This document shows positions 43,721-56,072 of a DNA stretch of 64,000 bases, one piece after another. The notes below the pieces were generated by a model that had not been told where the DNA came from, did no database searches, and was given only the letters and a program-made list of their open reading frames with translations. Positions within the stretch are counted from its first letter, which is position 1. Each line of letters opens with the position of its first letter. The stretch is from Odobenus rosmarus divergens. Its lineage: Eukaryota > Chordata > Mammalia > Carnivora > Odobenidae. The stretch spans positions 782,155-846,154 of the forward strand of contig NW_004450565.1 in assembly GCF_000321225.1 (NCBI RefSeq), read 5' to 3'. A program made the position numbers and the translations under genes.

Positions 43721-46635
43721 CCGGTTTTGCTATCGGCCAAGGCAGGAGGCAGGCAAGAAGGGGAGCTGTCGGAAATCCTAAGTACGGGTTCTAGGGGACG
43801 CCGGCCTTCCGCAGGAACAGCAGGCCCCGGTTTGCTTTCTGGGGCTTCTTCTCTGACCCTGTGCTCCAGCCTGCCCAGGAGTTCCCGACTCCTGCCGACG
43901 AGCCAGCCTTGCCCAACCCTGCCCAGGTCGGGGCTGGGGCCAGGTGACCCTGGCTTGGCCACAGGGCGGCCCGAGCTGGAGTCACCTCACCGCTTCCTCT
44001 GATGGGGATTCTCACACTTGCCGTGACCTGTCCCGAGCGTGACCTCCGAGCCCTGTCCTGAGGCCCTGGGATCCCCCCACACCTTCCCAGGGCGTCACAG
44101 CTCCTGCCCCTGGCGGCCCACCTGGTCCCCTGCGTTTCCTCCTCTGCTGGTTTCAGGCTGCTCAGCTGGGACCAGGGGCTCTGGCCTCCGAGAAGGTCCC
44201 TTCCTCCGCCTGCTTCGGTTTGTTTGAGTTTGCTTATCAGCTCCATAAGGAGGCTGGCCGTTTCCTTAGCTAAGGCTCAGCTCTGTCGTCTGTCCTGAGC
44301 GGATGCCTTGGCAAAGCCAGCCTCCCCGGCCCACGGAGAGCAGGAGCCAAGCTCCCACGTCCAGCTGCCTGGAAGCCCGTCCGGCCACCCCCGCAGACTC
44401 CTGGTCCTTCTCGCCCAGAGCTGACGCACGTGGGTTCGTGCTCCACACTTGGCAGTTGCTGTGAATGCTCAGCTCCTGTGAACACCCAAGTCTGACGAGA
44501 GCCGGACTAGGCGCTCCCAGCTCAGAGGGGTGGCAGCCCCGACCTCTGCGAATCCCATCTGACCGTCCTTGGACCATTCACCAGAACTTTGTCGACTATT
44601 GCTTGGTACCAGGGGCTGGGGAGTCTGGCTCTTCCGACCTTCAGGGAGTTTACGGTCTCATGGAGAAGACAGATCCTCACCACATACGAAACTACACAAA
44701 TCTTTAATTCTGTTGTGATGGGGGTATGATGAAAGAGTCCAGGTGTTTCAGCTAGATCTCCTCTGGTGTCAGAGCCTGAGGAAGCTCTGTGAGTAAGTGA
44801 CATTCAGGCTGAGCGTTGCAGGTTGAGTGGCAGTTAAGAGCTCTGTGTGTGCGTGTGTGTGCGCAGGCATGGCGCACGTGCTGAGTGTGTGCACGGTGGA
44901 TCCCAGATGGGTTTGGAAAGAATGGCATTCATTTATTCACTTGGGAAATACAGAGCACCCAGACATCAGGCTAAAGGATAGAGTGTTTGGTGCATGGACC
45001 ACCACGTGCCGCGCGACCAAGGGGCCGCAGACAATGGCAAGTGGCTGATCAATGTCCAGACTGGAGGGAAGGCAGTGGCTTGGGCCAGAGTGGCAGCAAG
45101 AACAGAGGCTGGTCAGAGAGGATTCAGAAGGCCACATTCCCAGGACTGGGAGCTGATACAAAATGAGGGGTGAGGGTTTGGGGAGGGTCATGGTGACCCC
45201 GGTCCCTGGCATGAACAACCAGTGGATGGCGGCGTCCTTCAAGGAGAGCAGTGGGCACAGAGAGGAAGTTGTCGGGGGTAGGGAGCTGTGGCTCCTCTTC
45301 GGGCACACACACCTGTCCATGCGCAGGGCCCCAGAGCTGGGAGGAGAGTGCCTGGGGGAGGGACGGATGCAGCAGACAGAAGGCAAGCCTTTCTGGAGAA
45401 TCCTGATGGGATCATTTGACAGCAGTGAAGGTCTTAAACCCACAGACAAATGAAAGCTCTAGAGTCTGCAGAGGATGGAACCAAGCATGCTCTCCCTGCG
45501 AGGCTGTGGGTGCACATCCCAGGGCCTCTCTCCCAGAGGTGCCCGGCTGACACTGGTGGTGGTGGTGGGGAGCTCCCGTGCTCACCAACACGGTCCTGCT
45601 TGTGTGTGTCTGCCCAAAATCATATTCTCTGGCCTCAGGCACGAGTCTGTCCTGCTCACAGGACAGGCTGAGGAGGGTGAGTTGAGCCCCCAGGAGTGAC
45701 CCCAAACCAGTGGGGACAGTGGTCAGTGGAGAAATGCCTCAGCTCCCTCTGGCCTGGTGGGGACGGTTCTGAGGTGTGTTCTATTTGGTCTCTCAGTGGG
45801 GCCCGAGAGGAGTGACCTCCCATAAAATCCCTGTCCTCGCTCCTCCCCTGTGCTTCCTGGGACCGCCGCCCAAACCACCTGCTTGCACGCGGATCCCTAT
45901 CTCAGTGTCTGTTCTGAGGAAAGCGAACCTCAGTCATTAAAGACAACTCTTGCATACTAAGGTCAGTTATGTCCACTGAGAAAATGGATAAGGGCATATT
46001 AGTATATGGGTTATGTCCATTTAACTGAAAAATTCATAAAGGCATGTTATTTTTTAGGATGAGAAAATGTTATCCGGGCCGTCATGCCATGTGATGCATT
46101 TCATTCCATCATAAAGAGTCTAATTTATTCGTTATGGTCTTCGGATGATAACAATACGTCTGGAGCTAGGTTTTTCTGACACTTAAAAACTCATTTCCAA
46201 ATTAATTTCCCCATGAAATGGATGCAAAACTCATATTGCCATATCCTACTCTGATGGAGTGTGGGGGGAGGAGGGGGTCAGCCCAGCCCGGGTCGGGGGG
46301 CCTTCCCAATGTGTTCGAATCACGGTGTGGAGGCACCGGCTGGCTGGCCGCATCTGCACCACAAGCAGCTCTGATCCTCGGCAGGAACATGACCCTTCCC
46401 TCTGTTACACCCAGCTGGTCGCTCCTGCAGGGAGAGATCTGAAACTGATTAAGACAAGTAGGGAGCTGCTGATGAAGGAAAGCAGGTGCCTGCAAGGAAC
46501 CTCTACCCCGGAGCCCAAGGCTGGCAGTCCATGCGTGTCAGTCTTCTGAGATTTTTAAATCCACAGCGGTGATGAAGCAAGAAGGCAGATGCTTTGCTGT
46601 GACCCAGCTCAGAGTCAAGGACAGGTAGAGGCTCT
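43721..46635. other. Intergenic DNA, no gene recognised
   Basis: GC-rich to about 45.9 kb, then AT-richer. A CpG/TG-rich run lies at 44845-44895. The tail cctcccctgtgcttcctggg at 45840 resembles one at 5215 (cctgtgcttcctgggatcac) and both may be ends of the same old LTR family. No exon is supported. Confidence 0.4.
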
Positions 46636-46639
46636 ATTC

Positions 46640-46900
46640 TTAGCCAGCCTTCCTGCTGATGTTCCAGGTTGTGACGTAATTGTAGCCCCAAAGCAGAATT
46701 AACCATAGGTAGCTGGACACGACATAATTCATCGTATTTTGCCCGATGTAGTTATTGATTGGCGCTGGCTTGCCTGGCTGGCTCCGGCAGGCAGCAGGTG
46801 GGTCCCTGATGGCCCGCTCGTCTTTGTTGTTCTGATTTCCCGGCAACCGGTTGGCACCGAGGTATCTAGTTATTACCATTAGTAGTATATCCGACCACAT
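46640..46900 (-). other. 86-codon open frame with one hydrophobic segment, not called as a gene
   Basis: The frame reads from an ATG at 46900 to a stop at 46642 and its C-terminal half contains a stretch of about 20 mostly hydrophobic and aromatic residues (YVVSSYLWLILLWGY). I recognise no family. It lies in relatively AT-rich DNA in which an 86-codon frame by chance is not rare, and no promoter, Kozak context or splice evidence supports it. Confidence 0.15.
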
Positions 46901-46924
46901 TAAGAACGATAGTAATACTTAAAA

Positions 46925-47130
46925 GCACTTACATTTTATGAAGTCTTCTCACGGCCGTGGGTCATTGGACGCTGACGATGACGTGACAGCTAGGTATCAT
47001 CCCTCATCCTCATTTTGCCCGAGATGCAGCTGAGGCCCCCGGAAGCGAACCAGGTAGCAAACGATGAAGCTGGGCCCTGTTGGTCCTCTGAGCCTCAAGG
47101 CCCGGCTCTGGCTCAGTGTGGTTACGGTGG
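46925..47130 (-). repeat. MIR SINE fragment
   Basis: Reverse MIR features: agcacttacattttatgaagtcttctcacggcc, taggtatcatccctcatcctcattttgcccg, gatgcagctgaggc and a diverged remainder. Confidence 0.7.
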
Positions 47131-47532
47131 CTCTTCTTCCTACTGTCCCGCATGCAAGGGACAGGAGGCACGGCGGCCGGCCCTGCGGCTCCATCCCAGA
47201 GTTCTTGTCCGGTCCCCGAGAATCGGGCTGCCCTTGTCGGGTGGCTGATGTGCAGCCTGGGGATCCCTCTGCCATTTCATTAAAGGCTCACAGAAGCCCC
47301 ACATCCTCCTTCCTTTCAGCAGGGGACTCCAGCCAACCTTGTGTCTCACCCCAGTCTCCCTCTTATGCAGCCCACCTCGGCTCGGGGGTCTTCTGGACAT
47401 CTTCTTGCAGCCTTGGCTCCCCCCAGGGGTCCCTGTGCTGTGGTTTTGACCCCTGACATTCCCCAGCATCGGGGGTATTCTGCAGAAGCCGGACCCCCCC
47501 CAAATTCTGTCATCATACAGATTCTGCGCACC

Positions 47533-47833
47533 TGCTGTCGTCTGAATGTTTGTGTCTCCCCCAGATTCATGTGTTGACATCCTACGCCTGTTGGGATGGT
47601 GTTTGGAGGCCGGGCCTCTGGGAGGTGATTAGGTCACGAGGCCGCCACCTGAGGACCCAGCAGGAAGGCAGACACTACGATGAACCAGGAAGCAGGCTCT
47701 CTCCAGATACCGAACCTGCCGGTGCCGGTTGGATCTTGGATGCCTAGCCTCCAGAACCGTAGAAGTACACGCCTGTGGGCTAGACTTCTCTGGTCCGTGG
47801 CGTTTTGTTAGAGCGGCCCGAACAGACTAAGAG
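47533..47833 (+). repeat. ERVL-MaLR (MST/MLT1-like) solo LTR
   Basis: It starts tgctgtcgtctgaatgtttgtgtc and contains ggtgtttggaggccgggcctctgggaggtgattagg, cgatgaaccaggaagcaggc, ggatcttggatgcctagcctccagaacc and the end gcccgaacagactaagag. Flanks gcacc (47528-47532) and gtacc (47834-47838) match 4 of 5 and are a plausible target-site duplication. Confidence 0.78.
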
Positions 47834-47834
47834 T

Positions 47835-49558
47835 GTACCTGCTTATATTTTCAGCCTGGGGCCCTGTTTGGTGGGGGGACAAAGAAAATGACCTCATGAG
47901 TTGATAATCCATTGCATAAAATGGTGCTATTTCCCTCTTTTGAACACTGAGGGGCTCTTCTTGGCTACAAAGTCTGGAATTTATGCAAACACAGACAGAC
48001 CCAGACTCTCTCTGGCCTCATTTGCCCTCTTGAGCCTCCTTCCTGGCTCAGCGCCCCACCCCCTTACCCTACCCACCTCCCCCCCGCCGCCCGTCTCCCC
48101 TCAGGTCCCGTCTCTGTCTCGTCAGCTGGGGACCACCGGAGACCCGTTCTTGTCCACCTTGGGCAGTCTCCACACTTCCCCGGGCCCTCCGAGGTCTAGT
48201 TCCTGCCTGTTTTAGGGTTTGCGGGTGCAGAGGGGCCCTCAGGGCTGGCGGGGCAGAGGCAGGGGGAGGTCACACACCCGGGAGGCAGAGCATCCATCCT
48301 GACCCCTCAGCCCTCCAGGCCCTGGGACTAGCCCACCAGATGCACACCCACCACCTTTAGCTCGCGTAGCCTCTCTAGAAGGAGATTCCCCTGAATGTTG
48401 TGTGCCTGGGCAGGGTCAATACCATGCATTCTCCCACCCTAAGACTTCAAGACCCATGGATCCCAAACGTCCCGGCCTTGACCGTCCTCCCCTCTCCGAC
48501 CCCTGTGCCCACCTCGGGAAGTTCCTCTTTCCAGCAGGTCTGCTTCAGAGCCTTGAAATCCCCGTGGTCCCTGGAGTCTGCCCACGAGAGCTGGAGTCTG
48601 CCGGGAAGCAGAAAGGTCCCCAGCGCCTGGTAGGAACACAGGCTCGGAGAGCTGGAATGGCTGGGAACGCAAAGTCAGCTTTGCTGGAGTTGAGAACGAA
48701 TTCGAATCCAGTCAGCTCTTCTCAGTTATTAGAACTGATGGCAGAGAGCAGAGCGCAAGAGGTAACAGTCTGTGTTTGCGTGCAGCCTTCCCCCCCCCAG
48801 CGGCTCCACTTTGCCGATTCTATCTGACCTGGGCTAAGATGGGCCCGTCTGGCCTCCGGAACACCCCCAAGAAGACACGGTCAGAAAACGGAGGTGTGAT
48901 GAGGACCAGGGAGGCCGGGAGGCTGTCAGGTTAGCCTGTGACATGGGGCACAGGGCAGAGCCAGCTGACTTGGAGGCAGACGGGGAGAGCTATACATCCA
49001 ACAGGTTATGGATGAGCAAACATGACAACCACTGGTTCTCATAAGGACCAGAAGTGGCCCTTCCCACAAAGGAAGTGGGGAAACTGGTGGATATACATGA
49101 GCTAAAAAACATCAAGTAGCATCGGAGGTGTTTGCTTTCTCCGCAGAACTTGATTATATTTAGTGAATATTCCTTGTTCCTGTCCTGGTTTCCCAGAGGA
49201 TTTGGGGCAGCTCCATTTTCAAGGTCACTGGACCCGGCAAGTGACCCTGGGGAGGTGTGGGGGCTCTGCCTCATCCACGACCGTGGCCTCCCGATCCGCC
49301 TTTGCTGAAAGCACGCGGAGGCCCGCTGCCCAGCCAGCCGGAGACGTTATCTCGGTCCCCTGCTCACCCCCTAGAACCAGGGGCAGCCCTCTGCTCAGCG
49401 CCCACCCCTTCTTCCCGCCGGGGGCCAGACGGGTGACTCAGGAAGAAGTCGTGCTTCCTTGATTTCAGAACCATTTTAGGACAAAGATCATCATCTACGA
49501 CTCTTCCTCTTTCTGTGTCTCAAAGTGCAGAGGAAAAGGGCCGATTCTGGGCAAAGGC
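47835..49558. other. Intergenic DNA, no gene recognised
   Basis: No supported exon or clearly assigned element. Open frames up to 141 codons are attributed to high GC content. Confidence 0.4.
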
Positions 49559-49559
49559 C

Positions 49560-49580
49560 GGGGGTGGGGGTGGGGGTGTG
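49560..49580 (+). repeat. (GGGGGT)n short G-rich repeat
   Basis: Three runs of five G, each followed by T, then TGTGG. With nearby G-runs at 49538-49551 it could support a G-quadruplex on the plus strand. Confidence 0.7.
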
Positions 49581-49581
49581 G

Positions 49582-50555
49582 AAATCACAGTCTTGAACAT
49601 TTGTTTTTCAAACAAAATGAGGCAGGATTTGGGGATCGGCAGCTGACCATTCCATGTTTAGTTGAAGCATGGTGAAATCTTTAATGCAGAATTTGTTTAA
49701 AACCTGTCTCCGTGGGAAAAAAAAATCAGTGTGGTTTACCAGGGGCTGTGCTGGGGGAGGGAGAATTCTGGGAAAGGCATCTCTAGTCCAAACAACTGGG
49801 GAGCCATTGGTTTGGGCGTCTGTAGGGGCCTGCGTGACCTCACCATGCTAGATGCAGTGGGACCACGCGGCAGGGGGACCAGGAGTCACCATTTCTTGAT
49901 CCACAGGGAAGATACCCACTGCGCAACGTAGAATGTAGAAGGTAAGGAAAGCAATACTGAGATGCAATACTAGACTTTAGGAAATTCACTGTAGTCGAAT
50001 GCAAGGTATTTTAAGCCTCTGAACTTACCAGCACCGCCCTTTGCTTCCTGAGCGTCCTTTGCTTGCTCTCTTGGAGACAGAGATAGCTTGCTGCAGCTCC
50101 AGCCACCACCAAAAAGCCCAGACGAAAGCCAGGTGTGAGGTCACTGGCTGGCCGCTGCCTGGGGCAGATTTATAACCCAGATCCGTCACCGGCTGCAGGA
50201 CTGTACTTCTTGATCTCAGGCCGATGCTTTCAGTGCACCAGGTGCTGGGCTGTGAGGAGTTAGGTGAGGTCCAGGGGTTGGAGCCGTGAAAGTCGTGGCC
50301 AGATAGGGCCTCTCTGTCCTGCAGGTTCACGAAGACAACCTCATTGCTTTCTTTCTCCTGCAGTGACCCTGGGGGGTCAGACTGCTCTGGCAACTTGCTG
50401 GAGGGCATCCAATCCACCTGCTGGCTGCTTGACAGATGTCCCAGGTCCTAGGGGCAGCAGTGGGAGTTTGGGTAGGAACCTCAGCATTCAGACCTGAGCC
50501 TGACCTTCTCCTTGCTCCCAAACAGGCATCCTTGATTAAAACTTCCATCGCCTCA
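49582..50555. other. Intergenic DNA, nothing recognised
   Basis: No supported exon or element. Confidence 0.4.
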
Positions 50556-50559
50556 CTTC

Positions 50560-50725
50560 CCCATAGCAAGCATGCCCTAACCCCATCGCTTCTCCAGCCC
50601 TCCCGTGCACGTGAGATGCCTGGAGGTCTTCTGAAACCAGAGCAGGCCCAGGAATCCGAGCGACCGATGAGCTCCCTGGATGCTGCTGCTGCCGGTCCAG
50701 GGACCACACTTTGAGTAGCCAGGCC
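50560..50725 (+). mobile_element. hAT-Charlie non-autonomous element fragment (MER5A-like)
   Basis: The run cccgtgcacgtgagatgcctggaggtcttctgaaaccag... gatgctgctgctgccggtccagggaccacactttgagtagcc matches the order of MER5A-type hAT elements in forward orientation, diverged in the middle. Confidence 0.6.
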
Positions 50726-52200
50726 CTACACCTCCTTTGACTGCAGGAGACTTCTAGAACTGGCTCCTGATACTTCTTCCTCTGTAGCACTGTGCTGTAC
50801 CCACATGGGTGCTGGGAAACACTTTCCGCAATCTGACAGGTCAGCATATAGACATCACCACCCTGGCCCAGGGAACGGCAGTGATGCAGGAAGGCCAGGT
50901 CCGAGAGCCCAGAGGGGGCCCCACGGGACCAGCCAAACTCAAGCCGGGAGGGAATGAGAGCAGAGGTTATTGAAGCTACATCGAGAGAACAGATACAGAC
51001 AGATGGGCTGGGAGACTCGGAAAGGAAAAGGAGAGAGGGTCTCCCCTTTGTTTGGGGTCTGGGGTTTTTATTGAGGATGTGGTCTGGTGGGTGTGTCCTC
51101 TTAGGCATCTAGGAACTGGGCAGAGCAGGCACAAGGGCCCAGGGGTCCTTCATAAGTCACTTATTCCTTGGACCCAGGGGTCTTGGCGTAGAGGTGCGTA
51201 GCGCCGGTGATCTGGGATGAGCATGTGATGGCTTCATCCGGTCATTCTCCCCCGGTGTCTACTATGTGAAGACTCTGAAGAAATCATTCACTCCTCATCC
51301 CTTACAAGGAGGACATACACGGTATTATGAGGCATGTGTAAAGGGGGGCTGGAAGTCCTCACAAGAATAGAAGCAGGACAAGGAGCGAAAAGCAGACTTT
51401 TATGAACTGAAGTTTCCCCATCTCAGCAGAAACATGGATGGACAGTAAGGTCCTATTTGCAAGAAGGGAAGGAAAGATCGCCTGACCCATCAGCCAGGAA
51501 GGCAGGCTAGGAGACTGTGACATCCGGCAGAGAGAAGCCGCGGAAGGGAACGGAGCCTCAGGAGGCAGTGAGGAGCTCTGAGCATGGAGGGCAGCAGGGT
51601 CCAACTGGGAAGGGGACGAGGGAGGATGCTTGCGGAGCTGCGTGGGGCTTGGACCAACTCAAGGCTGAGCCCCGCAGAACCAAGCAGAGAAGACCCTCCT
51701 TCCTTGGGGACCCCACGGAGTCCCAATCTGAGCTGTCATCACTGTAACCCAGGGGCTGGTGGCACACGGCGGGTTCTCAGTTACGGGGTCTTGAACGAAT
51801 GGAATGGAAGCAGGGCAGGAACGCAGAGGAGCTCAGACCAGCTGGGTGGCAAGCAGGTGCCTGTGTATGCAGGTGGGCCTCATGACTGCTTTTCCTCATG
51901 CTGGAGTTCTGCTCCCGAGCAGGGCATTTGTAGGATGCCTGGTGGGGAGAAGGACCGTGGAAAATGGGCTCAAAGTCTGGGTCTCTGGGGGAGCATTGTG
52001 GAGGCTTGGTGCACACGCTGGGGGTTATCAACTGTGGAACCCAGGGGACTTACCACGGCTTCGGGGGGGTTGGACTGCACTGGGCTCTGAACCGGGCGGC
52101 CGGCCCCGCCTGGGTGTGCGACTCCAGATCCTCGGTCTGAGCTGCTGCCCGGATAAGCTAGGGCACTGAGTCCCCTGGAAACTTCATAAACCGAAGCACC
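50726..52200. other. Intergenic DNA, nothing confidently recognised
   Basis: The stretch near 51000-51120 (tttttattgagg, CT/GA-rich flanks) may be an old LTR in reverse orientation, but I cannot delimit it. Open frames up to 190 codons have no domains. Confidence 0.35.
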
Positions 52201-52204
52201 ATCA

Positions 52205-53160
52205 TGAGGATGTAGAAACGTTTTATTGTGGCATCTAATTTCAGCCTTGGGAAAAAGTACAAAGAATGGCACAAAGAAAGTCCTGGACCCTTCAAATGAC
52301 TCACCGACTGTTAGAATTGCGTCCCATTTGCTCAACATCTTTTTCTCTCTGGCATAATCTATACAAATAATCTCTATGTATATATTTTCATATACATTTC
52401 ATAAAATACCTATCTTTGTATCTTAGAGATACGGAATAACCTCTGTCTCTATGTCTTTTCATATAATTTCCATCTAAGCATGTATGTCTTTTCCTAGATA
52501 TGTTAAACTGTCTTTCTATATATTTCTCTATATATTATATACTTACAGTATAATCTCTATGTACATATCCTTATATAGAAACATAGAGAGAGAATAATAT
52601 GTCTTTATATCCTTTCATATGTATATGACCTCTATGCTATGGTTTGAATGTTTCCGTCCTCCCCAAATTCCTATGTTGAAACCTAATGCCCCACGTGATG
52701 GTGTTTGGAGGTAGGGCCCTTGGGAGGTGAGGAGGTCAGGATTCGTGCCCGAATGAAAGAGATCTCACGGAGTTCCCTGGCCCCATGTGAGGGACACAGT
52801 GAGGGGACGGCTGCCTATGGGCCAGGAAGCGGGCTCTCACCGGGCATCCAACCTGCCAGACCCTTGAGCTGGACTCCCAGCCTCCAGAACGGTGAGGGAT
52901 ACATGCTACTGTTTATGATATCAGCCTGAATGGACGAAGATACTCTGTGTCCATGTATGTTTATACACGTATGGACCTGTCTCTTTCTCTGTACACATCT
53001 TCACCTAAACATGTAATATGTCTGTCTAGGTATCTCTATGTTCTCATTCTCTTACTTCTCCACCGTGCATTCATCAGAATCAGGAGACTTGACATTACTG
53101 CAACCTCGTCTCCAAGCCACTGTCCGTATTAGAATTTCACGCCCCTTTTAAAGTTAAAAG
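52205..53160. mobile_element. L1-derived segment, expanded by an AT-rich repeat and split by an LTR
   Basis: The left flank (agaaacgttttattgtggc... aaaaagtacaaagaatggcac... tgctcaacatctttttctctctgg) and the right flank (attcatcagaatcaggagacttgacattactgc... ccgtattagaatttcacgcc) look like the two sides of one L1 region. Between them lies degenerate tatctctatgt/ttttcatata repeat sequence (52360-52630 and 52945-53040), with a MaLR LTR at 52635-52942. Confidence 0.55.
52635..52942 (+). repeat. ERVL-MaLR (MST/MLT1-like) solo LTR
   Basis: Begins tgctatggtttgaatgtttcc and contains atgttgaaacctaatgcccc, gtgatggtgtttggaggtagggccc, gccaggaagcgggctctcacc and the end gaatggacgaagata. Flanks ctcta (52630-52634) and ctctg (52943-52947) match 4 of 5. 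It interrupts the AT-rich repeat of the surrounding L1-derived segment. Confidence 0.8.
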
Positions 53161-53244
53161 CAGGTGGATGTGGTTAACGTTTAGCGCGTCTCTCTGACAT
53201 GGTCCAGTTAGCACTTCCACCAGCAGCACATTTGCTCAAATACA

Positions 53245-53820
53245 AATGATAGCGGAGAGTCCCATGAACAGGAGGACATGACGTGGGCCAGGTTCACTGC
53301 GACTCTTCCCGGCGCACCAATGGCTGCCAGATGCGTGGTCCATTGTCACTGTCCTCACGAATTCCCTTCCCAGGATGAATATGGGAGGCTCCTTGCCTGT
53401 GTCTTCTCCATTGCAAAAGTCTGGAAGGTTTAAAACTGTGAAATAATGACTTGTCCAGAGATTACTTCTTTGGGGAACAGAAGGACGCTTTTCGGGAGGG
53501 GGGAAGATGCAGCCACTGATCATGAGGAAAAAATAAAGCCCTACAAATGAGCAGAACTTTCTTGTCGTTTCTAAAATAATGCCCCTTATGTTTACCTTGT
53601 TTTGCAGTCCAGGATCCCTTCCAAAAACACGGCATTCAGTTGTCACGACCACAGTGATATGGAGGGAAGGCATTCTTTTCGCTTTCTTTAGTAAAGTGTA
53701 AAACTAGACCCAACCACTGGCATGAACATTTACAAACTTAGAATCTTCAGCTCCTTTCTATCGCTCAGCAAACAAAATCCAAACCCAACCGAACTGGGCA
53801 GACGGCACGTGGCTGGCATC
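53245..53820. other. Intergenic DNA, nothing recognised
   Basis: A 145-codon minus-strand open frame (53236-53673) has no domain and no supporting context; not called. Confidence 0.4.
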
Positions 53821-53825
53821 GGTGT

Positions 53826-53852
53826 GGGGGGGTGGGGGGTGGGGAGAGGGGG
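53826..53852 (+). repeat. G-quadruplex candidate
   Basis: Four G-runs of 7, 6, 4 and 5 bases are separated by loops of 1, 1 and 3 bases, a very strong fit to the G-quadruplex pattern. No gene is adjacent. Confidence 0.75.
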
Positions 53853-53854
53853 CT

Positions 53855-56070
53855 GCAAGAGCCTGTTTTCGGGTCTATTCTCATGAAGCACTGCGGTCCT
53901 GACCCCAGCCTGCCCTGGTTTGTTATCCAGATGGCGCTGCCCCTTCTCTGCTCCTGAATCTGGTTTCAGACTCTGCTCGTGTGTTAAAAGGCAGATTTCT
54001 GGCCTGGCTCTTCGACTGTGAATTTAATTACAAATCTTGCCCTAGCTGTGAAGGAATGAAAGCTTTCCAGCTAAATTAAAGTACGGTTTGACTGGGTCAG
54101 CCTGTCTTCCCACAGCTGAATAATAAATCTCTGTCCAGAGCAATGCCAGTCACCCCCAACCTCAGTGCCCTTTGTGGGGGGCTCCTGCAGACCAGTGTGG
54201 GGCAGAGAGGGCCCGTGAGCTGAGGATGCCCAGGCCACACTCTTTGGGCCTTGAGCCAGGGTGGGATTTAGACCAGACCCTCCTGTTTGACCTCAGGCTA
54301 AGGGCTCCTGTGTCCCCCCCAGCTAAGGACCACGGCAAACCGGAGATGTGTTTTTAGCCTGCCTTTTATCTGAAAAACACCTTTTAAATATTTTTTACAC
54401 TTTCATCTCGCAGCAAAAGGGCCCGGGTGCTTTGTAGGTAACTAGAAGACACTTGCAAGTTAACTAAGCCTGGCTTGGGTCATCCACTCAATCTTTTGCT
54501 GGACTCACCTTCCTAAATGTGCGTGGCCAACACCTCGTGTGCAGGACAAGAAGGCAAAGCTCACAGCATGGAGGACGTTGGTCTAAGGTGACCCCACTGG
54601 TGAGGGGCAGAGCCAGGCTGCCTCAGGGGTCTTCGGTTTAGCTGTCCCCACCTCAGAGGTCAGCACGCTAGGACGTGGGGATAACCTCCAACCTGTCATC
54701 CCTTGTTCTCATTTTTTATTTTCTTCCACATACATCTGTGCTTCTTCCCCGTGACAGACTTTCAAATGCTTGGCATCGGCCACCATGCCTGCTTCCGTCC
54801 CCCTAGGGGAGCTCCTCCTCCCGCCCACTCCTCCTGAGCACGTCCACATTCCACCGGTATGTTACCCCTCTCTGTGGACGTCCACTAAGTAGCCGTGGGT
54901 CCCTGTGGGCCCAGGAGGATCCGGACTCTAGCTGGTGTTAGCCAGAGCAGACTGGGTGTCCCAGACGGAGTGGGGGATGGCGTGGGAGGTGACCCGGTCT
55001 GCGGTGCCCTCACCCCACACCCCGTCCAAAGGTGGGCAGACCTGGCGCCCTGGGGGTCGAGTAAGTGGTGAGGGGTGCTGGGGGCCGTGCGTCTGGACAG
55101 GCAGGAGGACGCTGGAGAGTTCGGAATCAGGGGGGACCCCCAAGAAAGGTGGAGTGAAGCCGTAGGGGCCGCTTCACAGTCCTAGCCCTGCCCTGGACTG
55201 CCCACAGACACGGGGGGAGCCCCGGAGAATGCCACTGGGCAGGAAGTCCCACGACTTTCTGTGTGGGGAACGGAGGGCCAAGGGGGCCAGACGCAGCCCC
55301 TCCTCACCTCTCCTTCGTCTCTGGGGCTCTGGGGGCTGGTGGCGGGAGGGTCTCCTTCCGGTTCCTCCCTGTAGACAGAGATATGGCCCTTGGGCAGCCA
55401 CCGACCTTCTCCGATGACAGGCCTGCAGGTCCAAGGCCAGAGCTGGACCCCCTCAGAGCGCAGTGTATGAAGAAGGCCCTGGCCGTGAGGAGATGGCCGA
55501 CTCTCTGGGGTGTCCCCCCTCGGATTCCTTCCTCCTTCCCTTCTTTCCTCCCCTCCATTCCTCTAAGAGAGGGCACTTCCAAGAGGGTAAATTGGATGAC
55601 CAAAAGGCCATTTTATTTTATTGTGTAAAAACTGAGAAAAAGAGTCTTTGAAATTCTTGTGCATCGCTGGGTCTCATCTCTGGAAGGAAGGCCCCAGAGG
55701 CTGTGGCCGAGTCTGCTGTGGTTGTGTCGCTGACATCAGCCCCCTGCGCGTGGCACGGTGAGCCCCACCTGGCGTGGTCCTGGCCCCCAGGCCACGTGGC
55801 CCTTCTGTGGGCGCTTGGTGAGGCCGAAGGAGGAGGCAGCACCTCACCTCAGCCTCCGCTCCATCGCTGGCCTGCCCCACAGTGCCTCCATCAGATCTTC
55901 TCAAAGAGTTTGGAAATCTCGGGGGCAAATCCCTGAAATCGTCTGCAACCGGTTCTCACATCCGGAGGCATCATATTTCGTGAGCAAATGCATCTTGGCA
56001 GGAGGATAACTCCCTGCTTCGTGGTTTGCCCCTGAGCCAGCAGTAAGCCAAGTGTCTATGTTAAGATGTC
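53855..56070. other. Intergenic DNA, no gene recognised
   Basis: Mostly GC-rich unique sequence with overlapping chance open frames and no supported exon. Confidence 0.4.
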
Positions 56071-56072
56071 TG

